Notes: a model not told the origin generated them from the letters alone. DNA of 64,000 bases from Isoetes taiwanensis (GCA_021234155.1 JAJEKV010000075.1:4290230-4354229); one strand, 5' to 3'; shown: positions 47,880-58,257, numbered from the stretch's first letter. Numbers and translations are program-made.

Positions 47880-49115
47880 AGTCAAATTGTGTGAATATTG
47901 TAATCGAACGTGAACACATGTATTGACCATTTTGTAATGAATATACTTGTATATTGAGTTTTCGATGCCTTTCTCGACTCACGAGTCGAAAAAAGGCATG
48001 CTTGTCGTGTTGATGAAATGCTTGTACAATCTATTGTGATAATGCTTGTACATTGGGTTTCACGGACTTTCTCGACTCGCGAAGTCGAGAAAGGCATGCT
48101 AGTTGTCTCGTTGACAAAAGCATTTGTATGCTTCCGTGTGTGATTGGATGCAACCATATTCTAATGAGAATGGTTGTACTTTGACTTTTTGGGCCTTTCT
48201 CGACTCGCGAAGTCGAAAGACACTACTCCCACGCCATTGGATGCGCTTGTATGGAATGAATGTTCTCCGTTGTAATTTGATTTCAACGCTCTTTTGACTA
48301 ATGACACCGTAATTGTTAATCATACTCTCCTTGCTCCGTGTGGTTCGTGCACGATCCGACACCCCACCCTCCATCCCGCCGGGCATCACGGGGAGACCGC
48401 TCCAGCGGCACGGATCCCGCCAAGGCGGAAGAAATACCCGTTTCCGCACGCATCCCGGTCACGCTACACTCTTGCCCTACCTTTGGGACAAGGTTGCTCG
48501 CTAATTCAGAGGTTGCTCGCTACACCACAGGAATAAAGAACGAAGCGAAGAACAAAGAGAAAGTCCGAAGCTCAAGGCATATTGCAAGCATTGCATAACA
48601 TCCACGGAGGGTTGGGGAAGGAGCATATTCGATGAAAGGTCTGCGGGGCGAAGTGGAGAAGTCGGGTGGACAGGTCGGCGGTAGCTCGAGGCACCTCCAC
48701 GTGAGGCATTCCACACTCTTCAAGTTGCCCCAAGGCTTACAGACGGCATGAAGAAGCGCCACAAGTTAATCCCCCTAAGGTGGACCACCTACCAAGATGA
48801 TGTGTGATAGTGACAAGAAGACCGCCATGGTCTCTGCGTCCGATGTAAAATACATTGTATCTGCTCAATTTATTAATAAAAATTCTTTTTTCAACTACAT
48901 CTTTGGTTTCAAACTTTAATGAATTTCCTTTGTTTCGATTGCATTGTTTTTGTTCTCGACTCGCGAACACAGGAAAATCTACTAGCTGACTCGGATTCGA
49001 GTTTTATTCAAAAATTCGAATTAAGGATAGTTTTCGGCCCGGGGTGCTACTTTTTATGTAAATTAACCGGGTTCCGAAAAAAAAATGGGAATGGAATGAG
49101 TCCCACTTTAATTAA
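47880..49115. repeat. Dispersed repeat, copy B (matches 1-1012)
   Basis: Contains a threefold block with palindromes at 47968-47998, 48068-48092 and 48195-48218, separated by CTTGTA-C-TTG-rich sequence and TGTGTGATTGGATGCAACC. Then come CGGCACGGATCCCGCC, ACCGCCATGGTCTCTGCGTC, AATTTATTAATAAAAATTC and GGGAATGGAATGAG in the same order as in copy A. It lies between two FCP1-like segments and so is probably the 3' end of one gene copy and the intron or 5' part of the next. Confidence 0.75.
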
Positions 49116-49124
49116 ATACGACTT

Positions 49125-49850
49125 ATGATCCCGCATATGGATTCCGATCAAGAGGAAATCCGGTTAGAGCCAAACTCTAATCGGGATCTAGAGGGGCCCA
49201 CCAAACCGCAAAGAAACCACGATGGTGGCGTCCCCGAACTTAACACCTCGCATATCTTGGCAAAAGTAGGGTCTAAAAATCGTGTATCCTCGCCTAAAGC
49301 AAAGGAAATTATTGAATGGTGCCCGGAATGGGGATTCGGTGGCCACATGGTCTTGTACCAAGAAAGAAAAATGTTGTCAATGTCCTTGGTGTTCTCGGCC
49401 TTCCAGTTTGAAGTTCAAGTTTGTTTGGGGAAACGAAAGGGTCGAACATGTGTCGACCTCGATCAAGCCATCACAAAGGGGAAGCCTAATATGGTGAAAA
49501 GATCGGAAAAAATTTATGAAGCATACCGGGACTTTAACAAACACAACATCACGATCATAGATGGCTCCACCTATAAGTGCTATCATAACTTCGGACAATA
49601 CAATCATTGCCAAGAGTTATCATCCAGAAGAGTATGAAACGAATAGGTGGTTGTCTTTCAATCTCGCCTCGTGTTGGCGGAATCCACATTTTTCCATTCT
49701 TGTGGCGATGTGATTAGGAACTATCCGAACCTCAAGCGGTCGATCCGTAGAGCAAGGATCGTCATGAGGGCTATAGGGCTTACAAATTTTATGGTGATCT
49801 ACTTTCAGATAGCAAAGTTGTGTGAATTTTGTAAAGACACGTGAATAAAT
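49125..49850 (+). pseudogene. Second FCP1-like HAD phosphatase segment
   Basis: Parallels 47140-47880. Reads AKEIIEWCPEWGFGGHMVLY, then a frame change, KFKFVWGNERVEHV, KGKPNMVKRSEKIYEAYRDF, NKHNITIIDGSTYKCYHN (HAD motif IV region, where the FCP1 family has TLLIDDSPYK; the second Asp is Gly here), a ENESTF...VIRNYPNLKRS-like end and FCKDT before the stop at 49844. The family removes phosphate from proteins such as RNA polymerase II tails. The DxDx(T/V) nucleophile motif I is not visible, so activity is unlikely. This copy is less broken than the one at 47.4 kb. Confidence 0.55.
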
Positions 49851-50040
49851 GTACTATATTTTGTAGAACAACCTGCTGCCAAATGGAATCCATCCTACCA
49901 TGATATAGATGATCTGCTAAGGTGGTTTTCAACTTTAAAATTTTGATAGGAGAGAAAATTGCCTCTTATTATAATGTTTGAGGCACCTTTTTTACCACCT
50001 ACAAGGATTGATTTTCTGGAATAGAATGAATGCTCTATAC

Positions 50041-50808
50041 CTGTCCTCGAAATGTATATCCAAGTTCTGCCATGCTGGGAACTGCCCCAAAGCTTCCTAG
50101 GTTCTCCTCTATCCTTTCAGGAAGTGGCCCTAGGTATGAAGGCAACCGAAGACATTGTTTTATCAAGAGCGGAAGATTCAACTCCATGTTGAAGCCGGGT
50201 CAGGAGACACGTCTTAAATTCCATGTTCTAACCTCGGGCTGATTACAAAACAAGAGAATTTCGCTAAATTAACAACAAAACGTTTAGCCTTTGTGGAGTA
50301 CTCTGATTGAAACATACATAATAAACACCCATAAAGGCTATTCATCCTATTTTAGCACGAATCGCGGACCATCTCTCACCTTCGTGATGCTAATATGCCA
50401 AAGTATATCCGTAATGCTAATAACCTAATTGTTCTTAAGCCTTCATCCTTGAATCACTTGCTTATCGGTATAGAATTGACCATCACTAGGATACCCCTTC
50501 ACATTGATACTTCCTCATATACCTTTTGTGCAGATGTTTCTAGAAATTGAATTGCAATACAACCATTATAGCAAATTGTCTATGTTTACCTTCTGAAATT
50601 GTGTATATACATCTGGAATCCGTAAAGGAATAAATGGAAGGTCATCTATGTGATACATAGTAGTTCCCCAAATAAGTTCAAGATTTATACGTCTGTTCCC
50701 TAATTCACCTGCGCTCGAGTGAGGCAGTGGATGAATATTATTCAATGCTTTCATAATATGCTTTTCTACACGTAGCTCTTCATCGCAAGTCTCCTTTTGT
50801 GCATAAAC
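50041..50808 (-). pseudogene. DASH cryptochrome/photolyase exons (partial gene)
   Basis: Two clean exons on the complement. Exon 50590-50808 (73 codons, phase 0 both ends) reads VYAQKETCDEELRVEKH and ELIWGTTMYHIDDLPF, then IPDVYTQFQK: the CRY-DASH signatures (A)HKETCSEE, WG(S/T)T(L/M)YH-DDLPF and PDVYTQFRK. Exon 50041-50181 (47 codons) follows with CLRLPSYLGPLPERIEE and FGAVPSMAELG, the next CRY-DASH block. Both have GT-AG borders. Downstream (50012-49870) an FAD-domain exon may be readable as GGKKGAS...FHLAAGCSTK but contains a stop. No photolyase N-terminal exons and no distal FAD-binding part were found, so the gene is probably a truncated relic cut by the repeat ending near 49850. CRY-DASH proteins repair UV lesions in single-stranded DNA in organelles. 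Confidence 0.85.
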
Positions 50809-51081
50809 CTGGAAGATCCAAAGTTCCTAGTCAGAATGAAGCTAATTTGCCACTTACATTTCCCATGCATCTTAAATTCTTTTAAAGTTTGCACATTGCA
50901 AATGAAAACCTCAGCAACAGAGAACACGAACTAGTAAAGGAAAACTGACCAAGAAGAAACAAGCATGCTCATCTTCTTAAGAAAACTTATAAATATGCCT
51001 TTTAATGAATTCAATCCTTGCATGTACATTGTATAGGCGACTACTACTGTGATTGTATTATTCAATAGGTTGTGTTATTAC

Positions 51082-51159
51082 CTTCACCAAATGCTTGTGC
51101 TTAACTTTTGACACTGTAGCCACTTCTCTGGAAAATCGTTCTTGCTTTCTGTTTGGCAT
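51082..51159 (-). pseudogene. Possible 26-codon exon upstream of CRY-DASH
   Basis: The complement is open between an AG and a GTAATA donor and reads MPNRKQERFSREVATVSKVK then HKHLVK. Phase 0 would join directly to the CRY-DASH exon at 50808 across a 273-bp intron. The text, however, resembles plant protein kinases (FxxEVAxxSKVKHKNLVK) more than CRY-DASH. It is either an exon shuffled from a kinase or a chance likeness. Confidence 0.35.
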
Positions 51160-51997
51160 CTTCTAATCATCTGTTTTTCCACTGAACAATGGAATAAGTA
51201 AGAAATAAATCATCTTTTTTGCACAAAATAATGACATAAATAAGAAACAAAATTTGTTTTGGATTTTCTCGCTCTCTTCTGGCCATGAAGAACCTTGTTG
51301 TTGTGGTTCTTGAGAACATAATGTCCTTGTATCCTCGGCTTTGTCTCAGTTTTTTAGATTCTGTATCTCTAAATTTCTATATGCGATTACAATTCTATGA
51401 TATTTCGTGAACAAGAACTGGAGATAAGTATACCTCAAGAGTGTCTGCATCAAAGTTTAGAATTACAAAAGCTTGGATGTCAATCAACAATGGCCTCTAA
51501 ATCAACATACTACAAGCAGATCGATTGAATTCCATTCAAATGATAATTTCAAAAAGCAAGAATTGTTCTTCCGCCTTTGATTTTTTACTTGAAATTGGTA
51601 GATCCGGCCAAAGAACGGGAGAACTAGCCACTGGCACGAATTCCAAACTTCCCTCCTTCGCGCGCTATGAAGAGTCAAACCACAGTTCTTGACGGGTCAA
51701 AAATTTCAATGGCTTTCTATCAAGCACCCGGTATCCAATTTTGGTTGGGGTCGTGATTACTCTCCTCTCACTTGAAGACTGTTACATACTAGCTGACTTT
51801 TCTCTATTGAGTCAACTCTGTAATCTTCAGACTAGACTTGCTTTATTTACTTATTGACTTTATCTCCACCTCCCTTTATGGAAGGCTATTGTTAAAGACC
51901 TTTGCTAAAATGTATCTTGCTGATCTAAGCAGATCTATGTATTGTTTTTCTTAATTAATGGAAAAATCTACTCTTACTCTCTCTAAAAAAAAAAAAA
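51160..51997. other. No gene confirmed; A-rich end
   Basis: No supported exon. The stretch ends in TCTCTCTAAAAAAAAAAAAA at 51978-51997, looking like the tail of a retroposed sequence or the T-rich flank of the Penelope-like element. Confidence 0.4.
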
Positions 51998-53959
51998 CCC
52001 AGACTGTACTAGCCTTGACAACAGCCATACTAGAACAATCATCTACCTTGGTCAATCCCTTGGTAGTATTATCGGCCTTCAACCAAAGTGAGTTCCTTTG
52101 GTCTTGGTATTACTATACTTAGGCTATGTCAAATACATTTGATCATAAAATATCTCATCAAACCATAATGTCTTATATTATATCTAGCTGAATACTTCAA
52201 CACCAGTATGAATCAGGATCTATTCATGTCTTTTCTTACCAAAACTCTTATTAACTGTCTTGATTTTAGAGTTAATTTACTTTCATGTATCTTTTTGCCA
52301 TAATCTCTTACTGCATATTATTGTTTACCTTTGTAGACTATGTATCTAGCATAGTATCCTATTTTATGATTGTTACATTCAAATCCCTTTTATTTTTTAT
52401 ACTGTACCTTTCAGATGACATAGATCATGTGCAGATTCAGCCATGACCTTATTATGCTCTCAAAACCTGCTGTAACTCTTATCCCTGGTGTCTATCTATG
52501 ATTTTCCATGTTTAATATTGCACATAGTATTTTAGAAAAATATTGCATTATATAACTGAACAGCCATACCATCTGAATCATGTCTGCACATAAACTTTCC
52601 TAGATTTAAGCAAGACTTTCCTGTCATAAAACTTCACCATTATAAAAAAGGTATCCACAGTAAAGTATTGTGTTTGTCACAGATAGAATACTATCCTTTA
52701 GGTAGCAAAAGACCACTATATTGTTATCAAAAAGGGTATTACATTAGGCTTAGAATATAATCCAGCATGTTTATACGATTTCCTTCAGCATGCATGTAAC
52801 TGATATAGACATAAAGTTTTTATAAAAGAAATAGATATGACGTGGGAGTAGAGTAAAAATCCCTGTATGTTATCATCCGACCATTCTTCTTGTGATCCCA
52901 TTATCCATGCTGCTACAAACTAAAAGACTAGGCAAAAGCATCCGCATTAGGAGGGAAAAATCCGTACCTGCAGCCAAACAACATAATTTTAGCATGATAA
53001 TGGTAAAATTATGAGGGCCAAAAGGTACATTGGGTTTTTCCGGCGTATAGCCCTTCACCCAATGCAGAGCTTTTGCCCATGTTTTAATCTATAGATACAA
53101 TCAATGACAAAGGAATCAAACTGTAAACATAAAGATATGTACTAAATTTATTCATGTAAATCAAGTGGATAACCTGTTTATATCCTTACAGGGCATGTAA
53201 AATAATCTTGAAGCTGCAAAATAAGAATGGGATATGTTTCTTTTATCAAACCTGATATGCATCTTGGTCTGAAACATAGCCCTCATCCTCTTGGGTTTCA
53301 GGGACGGAAGCAGGATCATTATAAGCGTAACCATGGTTTCCACGTCCATATCCGCTGTTCCTTTTTTGAAACCTCTGCCCTTGATTACCAGAGTAACCTC
53401 TTTTAGACTCAGATCCGCCACCACGGCCATACCTATCCATTGCTGGTTTGCTTACAGATAGAAGACAGAATTGTATCTCCCTATCTAACACAAGGTTGTT
53501 TAAGCGCTCTTCATCCGAACTAGAGCTATGGGAAGAGTCTGTCATGTCTATTGCCTTTACGTATCACATACGAAATATGCTAAATCTTATCATGCCAGGG
53601 CATAGCCACCGTTCTTAAATGCGCCGTCGTCAACTAAGACTGGCAGTATCTACCAAGACCTTGGAAATGGGTCCATATCAACATTTACTGGCTGAATAAT
53701 ATCTAAGACTAGACACCAGCTGCCCTATTTTTAAATCACTCATATTAGCATGCTTTATTCAAAATTAGGTGTCCTTACCTATTGCCCTAACGTATGGGCC
53801 ACACTTGATCATAAATGTATTCTTGTTCTATGTTTGACCATATAGTTAGTATGGTCTATTACATGGTTACAACTTGAAGCGGCCCTTCCAGTAATATGTA
53901 GTATTTATAATATTGCTAGGTAGATATTTTCTTATTCATTATGCATATTATAAAAAAAA
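51998..53959 (-). repeat. Terminal repeat 1 (3' side of the element)
   Basis: Runs from CCCAGACTGTACTAGCC at 51998 to TGCATATTATAAAAAAAA at 53959. Contains the intact two-exon RG-rich unit (52968-53545). It borders an A-run outside and AAAAAAAACCC inside. Confidence 0.9.
52968..53545 (-). CDS. Two-exon RG-rich coding unit within the terminal repeat
   Basis: Exon 1 (53252-53545) codes 98 residues: an acidic Ser-rich start MTDSSHSSSSDEERLNN, then an Arg/Gly/Tyr-rich part (DRYGRGGGSESKRGYSG, KRNSGYGRGNHGY) like RGG RNA-binding tails, and EDEGYVSDQDAYQ before a GT donor. Exon 2 (52968-53088, after CTATAG) continues in phase with IKTWAKALHWVKGY and PFGPHNFTIIMLKLCCLAAG, then a GTACGG donor. No following exon was found inside the repeat; in the 5' copy it could splice toward ORF1. 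The function is unknown. In the other terminal repeat, exon 2 is identical (59236-59356) but exon 1 is damaged (about 59520-59817). Splicing is inferred from sites and phase only. Confidence 0.45.
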
Positions 53960-54025
53960 CCCTTCCACCTACCGTAGGAAGAGGTAGACCCTTATTTCAG
54001 AAGTGATTTTGTAAAAAATAGAGTG

Positions 54026-54060
54026 GGCAAGACCCTACTTTTTACAGTAAGGGTCTTGCC
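54026..54060. terminator. Perfect 11-bp hairpin downstream of ORF2
   Basis: GGCAAGACCCT (54026-54036) pairs perfectly with AGGGTCTTGCC (54050-54060) around a 13-base loop. It lies about 70 bases beyond the ORF2 stop and just before the downstream terminal repeat. It may be an RNA structure of the element transcript; its role as terminator is only a guess. Confidence 0.5.
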
Positions 54061-54126
54061 TCAGCCTATTTTTACTAGGATAGCCATTTTACTGAAAGAA
54101 ACTATGTGCATGATAGGACATACCTG

Positions 54127-56331
54127 TTACGTGTTTGCCCTGATCTCTTGTAGTAGTACATGCTGGTCATATTTCAGACCTGGAAAGCTGCTGGTTCGTA
54201 TGTACTGACTGATCTTCCTTAACAGCCCTTTTTTATCAAATCCGTTGCTTTCAAAATTATGGATCAGCCCACATATATCCTTTGCTGCCATATCCGGATT
54301 AGAGTTGACATACATGTATGGGAGAACTTGCGAAATAATGACATTTCGTGCTTGATAATATGGCCTACATCCACTGGCATGAATGTATTTGATAGACTGA
54401 AAGGGTAGTTTATCCCTTTTGTCATACCTGGTAGTAAAGTAGATTCCGCTGGCTCTATTAGCAATCACAATACTCATGTTAAGGAAGTTTGCTCTTGAGC
54501 TGAAAGACCAATCTGGGTCATCTGCATCTGTCATTATAGTTTCCTCCTTGATGACGAGGTTATCCAGATCATAGATCCATGTATTGCCATTACTTTCTGA
54601 CTCTTCTTTCTGCAGAAACTTTTTTATTTGCGGGCAATTGATAGCAATCAAATCATCCATATATCTAAAAGTGTACTTGAATTGTTGTACAGTGTCATAC
54701 TTGCCTTGCTTAGCTAAATTTTTAATAAAGGATATCTCATACCAGGCGAGATAGAGGTTACACCAACATGGGCTGCAGGCAAATCCCATTGGAATACCAC
54801 ATCTTTGTCTCCATATCTTATTACCAAGCTTTATAAAACAATTCGTAAGTAACCAATTGTTAGCATTACAAAATTCTTCCAATCTCATTCTAGACCAGCA
54901 CCTTCCAGTAGGTTCTTGCTTGAACCATTTTGCTACAAATGTTTCATTCACCCCTTTCTTAATCCATAACTGAAATCTTTTATTTTTTGAGTGCATATAG
55001 TTCCAGGTAGCTTCAGCTATCATTTTCATAACATGACATATGCCATTATTTCCTTCCAAAGGTATGCTTTCGTAGCATTTAGTAATGTCGGCTACAAAAA
55101 GCTTATCAATCTTAGCTGGTAGGTTAATGGCAATGTCATACACAGAGTTGATGATCCAATTAGCATTAATTTTTCCAGGAAATAATGTGAACATGCTGGC
55201 ACACAGCATTTTAGAAATATCTGGCCAAGCTGCTAATATCATATTCAAGACTGAAGTAATTATTTGAGATATTTCTGTATAAACAGACCCGTGAGCATTT
55301 GTGATCCATCTAAAGTCTCTTTTATGTGCTTTAAACAGCCCCAGGAGGTATGGCAGTTGGTCTGATTCAATGACAATGTTGCCAACACTATTCATGATGC
55401 CTTCTTTTATTAGTACTGTTAAACTATCCAAACTGATCTGTATAGATTCAAAATCTGAGCTGTCAAGTCTTTTCAAGGCAAGATTTCTGATATACCACGG
55501 GCATATAAAGGCTGGGTTATTGGATGCCTTGTCCACACCAGCTATATACAAGTTTTTTGTGAGCCACTCAATATTTCGGATCACTGCACTGTCATTCATA
55601 GCAAATTTTCTAGTCTGATCATTTTTTAGAGCCACATGTAGTTTTTCTTTGATTTGCTCTAGGGTTTTTGTCTTGATCAAGTCCGCCTTCAGATCAAAGA
55701 TTTCAGCCAATTTGAATCTATGTAGTTCCAAGATCTTATCTATAACTTCAGTAATTTCCATTTTAAACTCATCCCATTCCAAGCATTTATCGGGGATGTG
55801 TCCCAAGCCTTTCTCAAATAGGTTTCTGAGCAATTTATTGTGGACAATATCCAAACTGGTGGTTCTAACATGTCCACATTCAGGCTCAATGAAGCATTTT
55901 AGATTGGGATTGGAGCAAGGGCAACTTAGTTCCTTCTCTTGAGAAAAAACTACAAATGGTTTGTAAAAGATGTCTTTGAGACATTCTGTGTATTTCCATG
56001 CAAACATGGTATCATCCATGATTTCTGCCCCAATTCCATCAAGTACTTCCTCCATAACTTTATCAATAATTTTGGGGATGCATATTTTATCTAATATTTT
56101 AGATAAAAACCTGCAGTGCACTATCTTTTTCTTACATTTTTCACTGCTATCGATCATATGCAGCCTTCCTTGACAATCTTTCTCGATGCTTCTATGATTC
56201 TGTATTTCCATGCACAATATGGCTAGAATAAGTATGATTATTAGAAGTAAGCTAAACCGATACCTATTTTTTATAAAAAGAGAATCCTTATACCTCCCTT
56301 GCTGTACCCCGGATATTATGAGATCTGCCAT
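54127..56331 (-). CDS. Penelope-like reverse transcriptase (ORF2), intact
   Basis: 734 codons without interruption. N-terminal hydrophobic segment at residues 27-41 (SLLLIIILILAILC). A Cys cluster with CPCSN...CFIEPECGHVRTT at 137-158 and DIVHNKLLRNLFEKG after it resemble the conserved pre-RT block (GHVVT-DL-II-N--LR-L--KGP) of some Penelope-like proteins. The RT core follows: LLGLFKAHKRDFRWI (330-343), FVADITKCYESIP (412-424, first Asp of motif A), CGIPMGFACSPCWCNLYL (511-528, motif B), FRYMDDLIAI (555-564, catalytic YMDD, motif C), and FLNMSI with YDKRDKLPF after it. The three catalytic Asp are present. No GIY-YIG or APE domain is seen before or after RT. Upstream by 223 bp is ORF1. The role is copying element RNA at chromosome targets. 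Confidence 0.85.
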   Translation of the reverse strand: MADLIISGVQQGRYKDSLFIKNRYRFSLLLIIILILAILCMEIQNHRSIEKDCQGRLHMIDSSEKCKKKIVHCRFLSKILDKICIPKIIDKVMEEVLDGIGAEIMDDTMFAWKYTECLKDIFYKPFVVFSQEKELSCPCSNPNLKCFIEPECGHVRTTSLDIVHNKLLRNLFEKGLGHIPDKCLEWDEFKMEITEVIDKILELHRFKLAEIFDLKADLIKTKTLEQIKEKLHVALKNDQTRKFAMNDSAVIRNIEWLTKNLYIAGVDKASNNPAFICPWYIRNLALKRLDSSDFESIQISLDSLTVLIKEGIMNSVGNIVIESDQLPYLLGLFKAHKRDFRWITNAHGSVYTEISQIITSVLNMILAAWPDISKMLCASMFTLFPGKINANWIINSVYDIAINLPAKIDKLFVADITKCYESIPLEGNNGICHVMKMIAEATWNYMHSKNKRFQLWIKKGVNETFVAKWFKQEPTGRCWSRMRLEEFCNANNWLLTNCFIKLGNKIWRQRCGIPMGFACSPCWCNLYLAWYEISFIKNLAKQGKYDTVQQFKYTFRYMDDLIAINCPQIKKFLQKEESESNGNTWIYDLDNLVIKEETIMTDADDPDWSFSSRANFLNMSIVIANRASGIYFTTRYDKRDKLPFQSIKYIHASGCRPYYQARNVIISQVLPYMYVNSNPDMAAKDICGLIHNFESNGFDKKGLLRKISQYIRTSSFPGLKYDQHVLLQEIRANT

Positions 56332-56554
56332 GGCATATTATGCCTTTTTGGTTTGTACATAAGCCGAGTGGCCTATGTACTTTTTACTTTTTATTTTAGA
56401 AATTGTCCATTCTAGGACTGTACTATTCTGATATCATAATGTAGATAACATATAATCATCAATTATTACATCATACAACAATTTTGCTGACTAAACACAT
56501 ATAATCCAGTTGGAAAAACTGTATGATTAATATGGAAAGTTTTACATACCATTT

Positions 56555-58123
56555 TCAATATGTTAGCGCTTGTACCACTTCCTGCACATCCACTCCAAGT
56601 TGGGGAATCTTATTCTTTGTAACTGAATGTCCGACATTTCCTGGAGTACCTAATTCTTCCACTGAAGTATTTTCAGATATATTAGAATTGTTTTTACCTG
56701 GGCATGCAGTAATTCTTGGTGCAGCCAGAACCATGGTACTGTTGCTGGCAGATCCCTTGGGTTTACTCTTTTTGTACCTATTATGGGAGCTGTTGCTGGC
56801 CGATGCCTCCATCTTTTTCAGAAATGAGACTGGTTTAATTGACTTTTCACATATCTCTGCCATCTTACACTTTGGAAAGTTTATTTTGAAATCAGCATAT
56901 GGGTCAGTTGCACATGCCATCGTCATGCAGATTAGGGCCTCCCTGATGTCCAAATAGGATATGTAGGCAATTATGCTACTCTTCAGGGTGGTTTTCAAAC
57001 AACTTCTAAAAGCTACCATTCGGCCAGCTACAGATAGTTCAGGATAAATCTGTTCCAGATTATTGAACATATACCATACTGCATGGTCTAACCATGTCAT
57101 GTTGTCTTTGCATGCATTACCTTTGTCCCTTGGGTCGCATGGGCATTTAAAATATGGACACATGGTCCTCCAAACCCTCTTAAGGTAGAAGTCATTTCTT
57201 TGTTCAGTGGGGTATGCCATATGGCCCTTCTGGCTTATGTAGATGTGATCATCCTTGTCACAAGACTTGTCAAAAAATCTGTTATTAATTCTGAGCTTTA
57301 CCTTTTGTCTTCTGAATATTCTTTCAAAACGTATGGCAGCCTGTTGTGCAGCCTGTACTTGGTCAGATGTGATGTCCCCTAGAGTAATCCAGTTATTTCT
57401 ACTGATGGGTGCAAGGGCACCAAAGTTTTTTGTCCTCCAGATGGCATGATTACAAAAGGCTGCATATCCCTCTACAAGCCTTTCTGGAATTACTGGGAAT
57501 AAATGACAGTTGTGTAGAGTAAATCCGAAATTTTCTTTGTCTACTTCATTCTTACTTGTACTCTTGGTTTTCAGTACTTCCTTATCTTTATCAGATAATA
57601 GGCAGTCACCAAAAGGGTCGTCCTCTTCCGTGCTCGATGGAATCCCTTCATCTTTTTTGGTAGGGGGGTCATTTATTTTGTTAACCTCTTCCAGTGCCGC
57701 TACCCCAGCAAAGAACATGTCCTTGCATTTGTCTTCTTCCATGGTGAACTGGTATACCTTAGTAGGCAGGTCCTCATATAATTTGTCAATGCATTTGGCA
57801 GTTTCAGTCCAGTCATCTGGGAGCCTATTAAACACAGGGATCATTTCAAACCACCCGTTGAAGCCCAAGTTTGTTACAGCTGAAAGTTCATCTTCCTTTC
57901 TTATGGATTCCTTCTCCATGACCAGAGCATGTACTTTCGGTTTCTTAATGCAGCATAACAGTGTTTGCACAGCATGATTAGGGCATTCCATTTTGCTAGA
58001 GCCTTTCCCATATCCGATCTCTTCAAGTTCCTTGTTCCAGCAGGGAGGTTTGTACTCAAATTCAGCCTCAGCTGATTCTCCCTGATTGTCCTGTAAGTAA
58101 TCAGGCGCTTCTTTGTTAGACAT
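56555..58123 (-). CDS. ORF1 of the Penelope-like element, unknown gag-like protein
   Basis: 522 codons without interruption, same strand as the RT and 223 bp upstream. Not recognised. The N-terminal 180 residues are acidic. The middle has a Cys cluster CPYFKCPCDPRDKGNAC at 322-338 beside WLDHAVWYMFNNL and a helical stretch to about residue 420. A basic low-complexity tail has KKMEASASNSSHNRYKKSKP, then Ser/Asn-rich sequence. That layout (folded core and basic tail) is compatible with a nucleic-acid-binding particle protein. Its intact length next to an intact RT argues that it is a working part of the element. After its stop a GTATGT donor-like site occurs. Could also be a captured host gene. 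Confidence 0.7.
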   Translation of the reverse strand: MSNKEAPDYLQDNQGESAEAEFEYKPPCWNKELEEIGYGKGSSKMECPNHAVQTLLCCIKKPKVHALVMEKESIRKEDELSAVTNLGFNGWFEMIPVFNRLPDDWTETAKCIDKLYEDLPTKVYQFTMEEDKCKDMFFAGVAALEEVNKINDPPTKKDEGIPSSTEEDDPFGDCLLSDKDKEVLKTKSTSKNEVDKENFGFTLHNCHLFPVIPERLVEGYAAFCNHAIWRTKNFGALAPISRNNWITLGDITSDQVQAAQQAAIRFERIFRRQKVKLRINNRFFDKSCDKDDHIYISQKGHMAYPTEQRNDFYLKRVWRTMCPYFKCPCDPRDKGNACKDNMTWLDHAVWYMFNNLEQIYPELSVAGRMVAFRSCLKTTLKSSIIAYISYLDIREALICMTMACATDPYADFKINFPKCKMAEICEKSIKPVSFLKKMEASASNSSHNRYKKSKPKGSASNSTMVLAAPRITACPGKNNSNISENTSVEELGTPGNVGHSVTKNKIPQLGVDVQEVVQALTY

Positions 58124-58257
58124 AGTTTGCAGTAAAGCATAATTGATATTTTTTTCACTTCTACATCATCCTTCAATGACCTCTAGGTTACTCATACTTT
58201 TGCCCAAAGTAAGTAATAATGACAGTAAAACTATCAAGCCGAAGTGTCTAAAAAAAA

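Larger units (their letters stand above)
43600..47880 (+). pseudogene. Broken multi-exon gene: DGQHR-like and FCP1-like HAD segments
   Basis: Pieces in shifting plus frames. 44464-44860 reads KGKDVRFWVVDGQHSVRAA and ETPDNELAALATARTIA, resembling the ParB-like DGQHR motif. 45795-46210 gives ASNEYHEFDYYKEKAALD, then DEEDMKELNRLCQPYINTKL. 46340-46885 gives VEGTKLCQHSFGFDFKIGG and a WYMNGLFSRGAIFVWNETY piece. An acidic/basic exon then ends at a donor GGTGAGTT near 46889. After an intron (to about 47028) follows a Lys/Arg-rich exon. 47340-47880 gives AKEIIEWCP, FKFVWGNERVEHVKDLD and MKAMDDKYFGEQ, fitting an FCP1/CTD-phosphatase-like HAD domain. Whether all pieces are one gene is an inference. Many shifts could be decay or sequence error. 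Confidence 0.5.

Noticed and set aside
54023-54208. Plus-strand frames inside the Penelope-like element (54023-55942)
   Set aside because: Shadows of the RT reading frame on the opposite strand.
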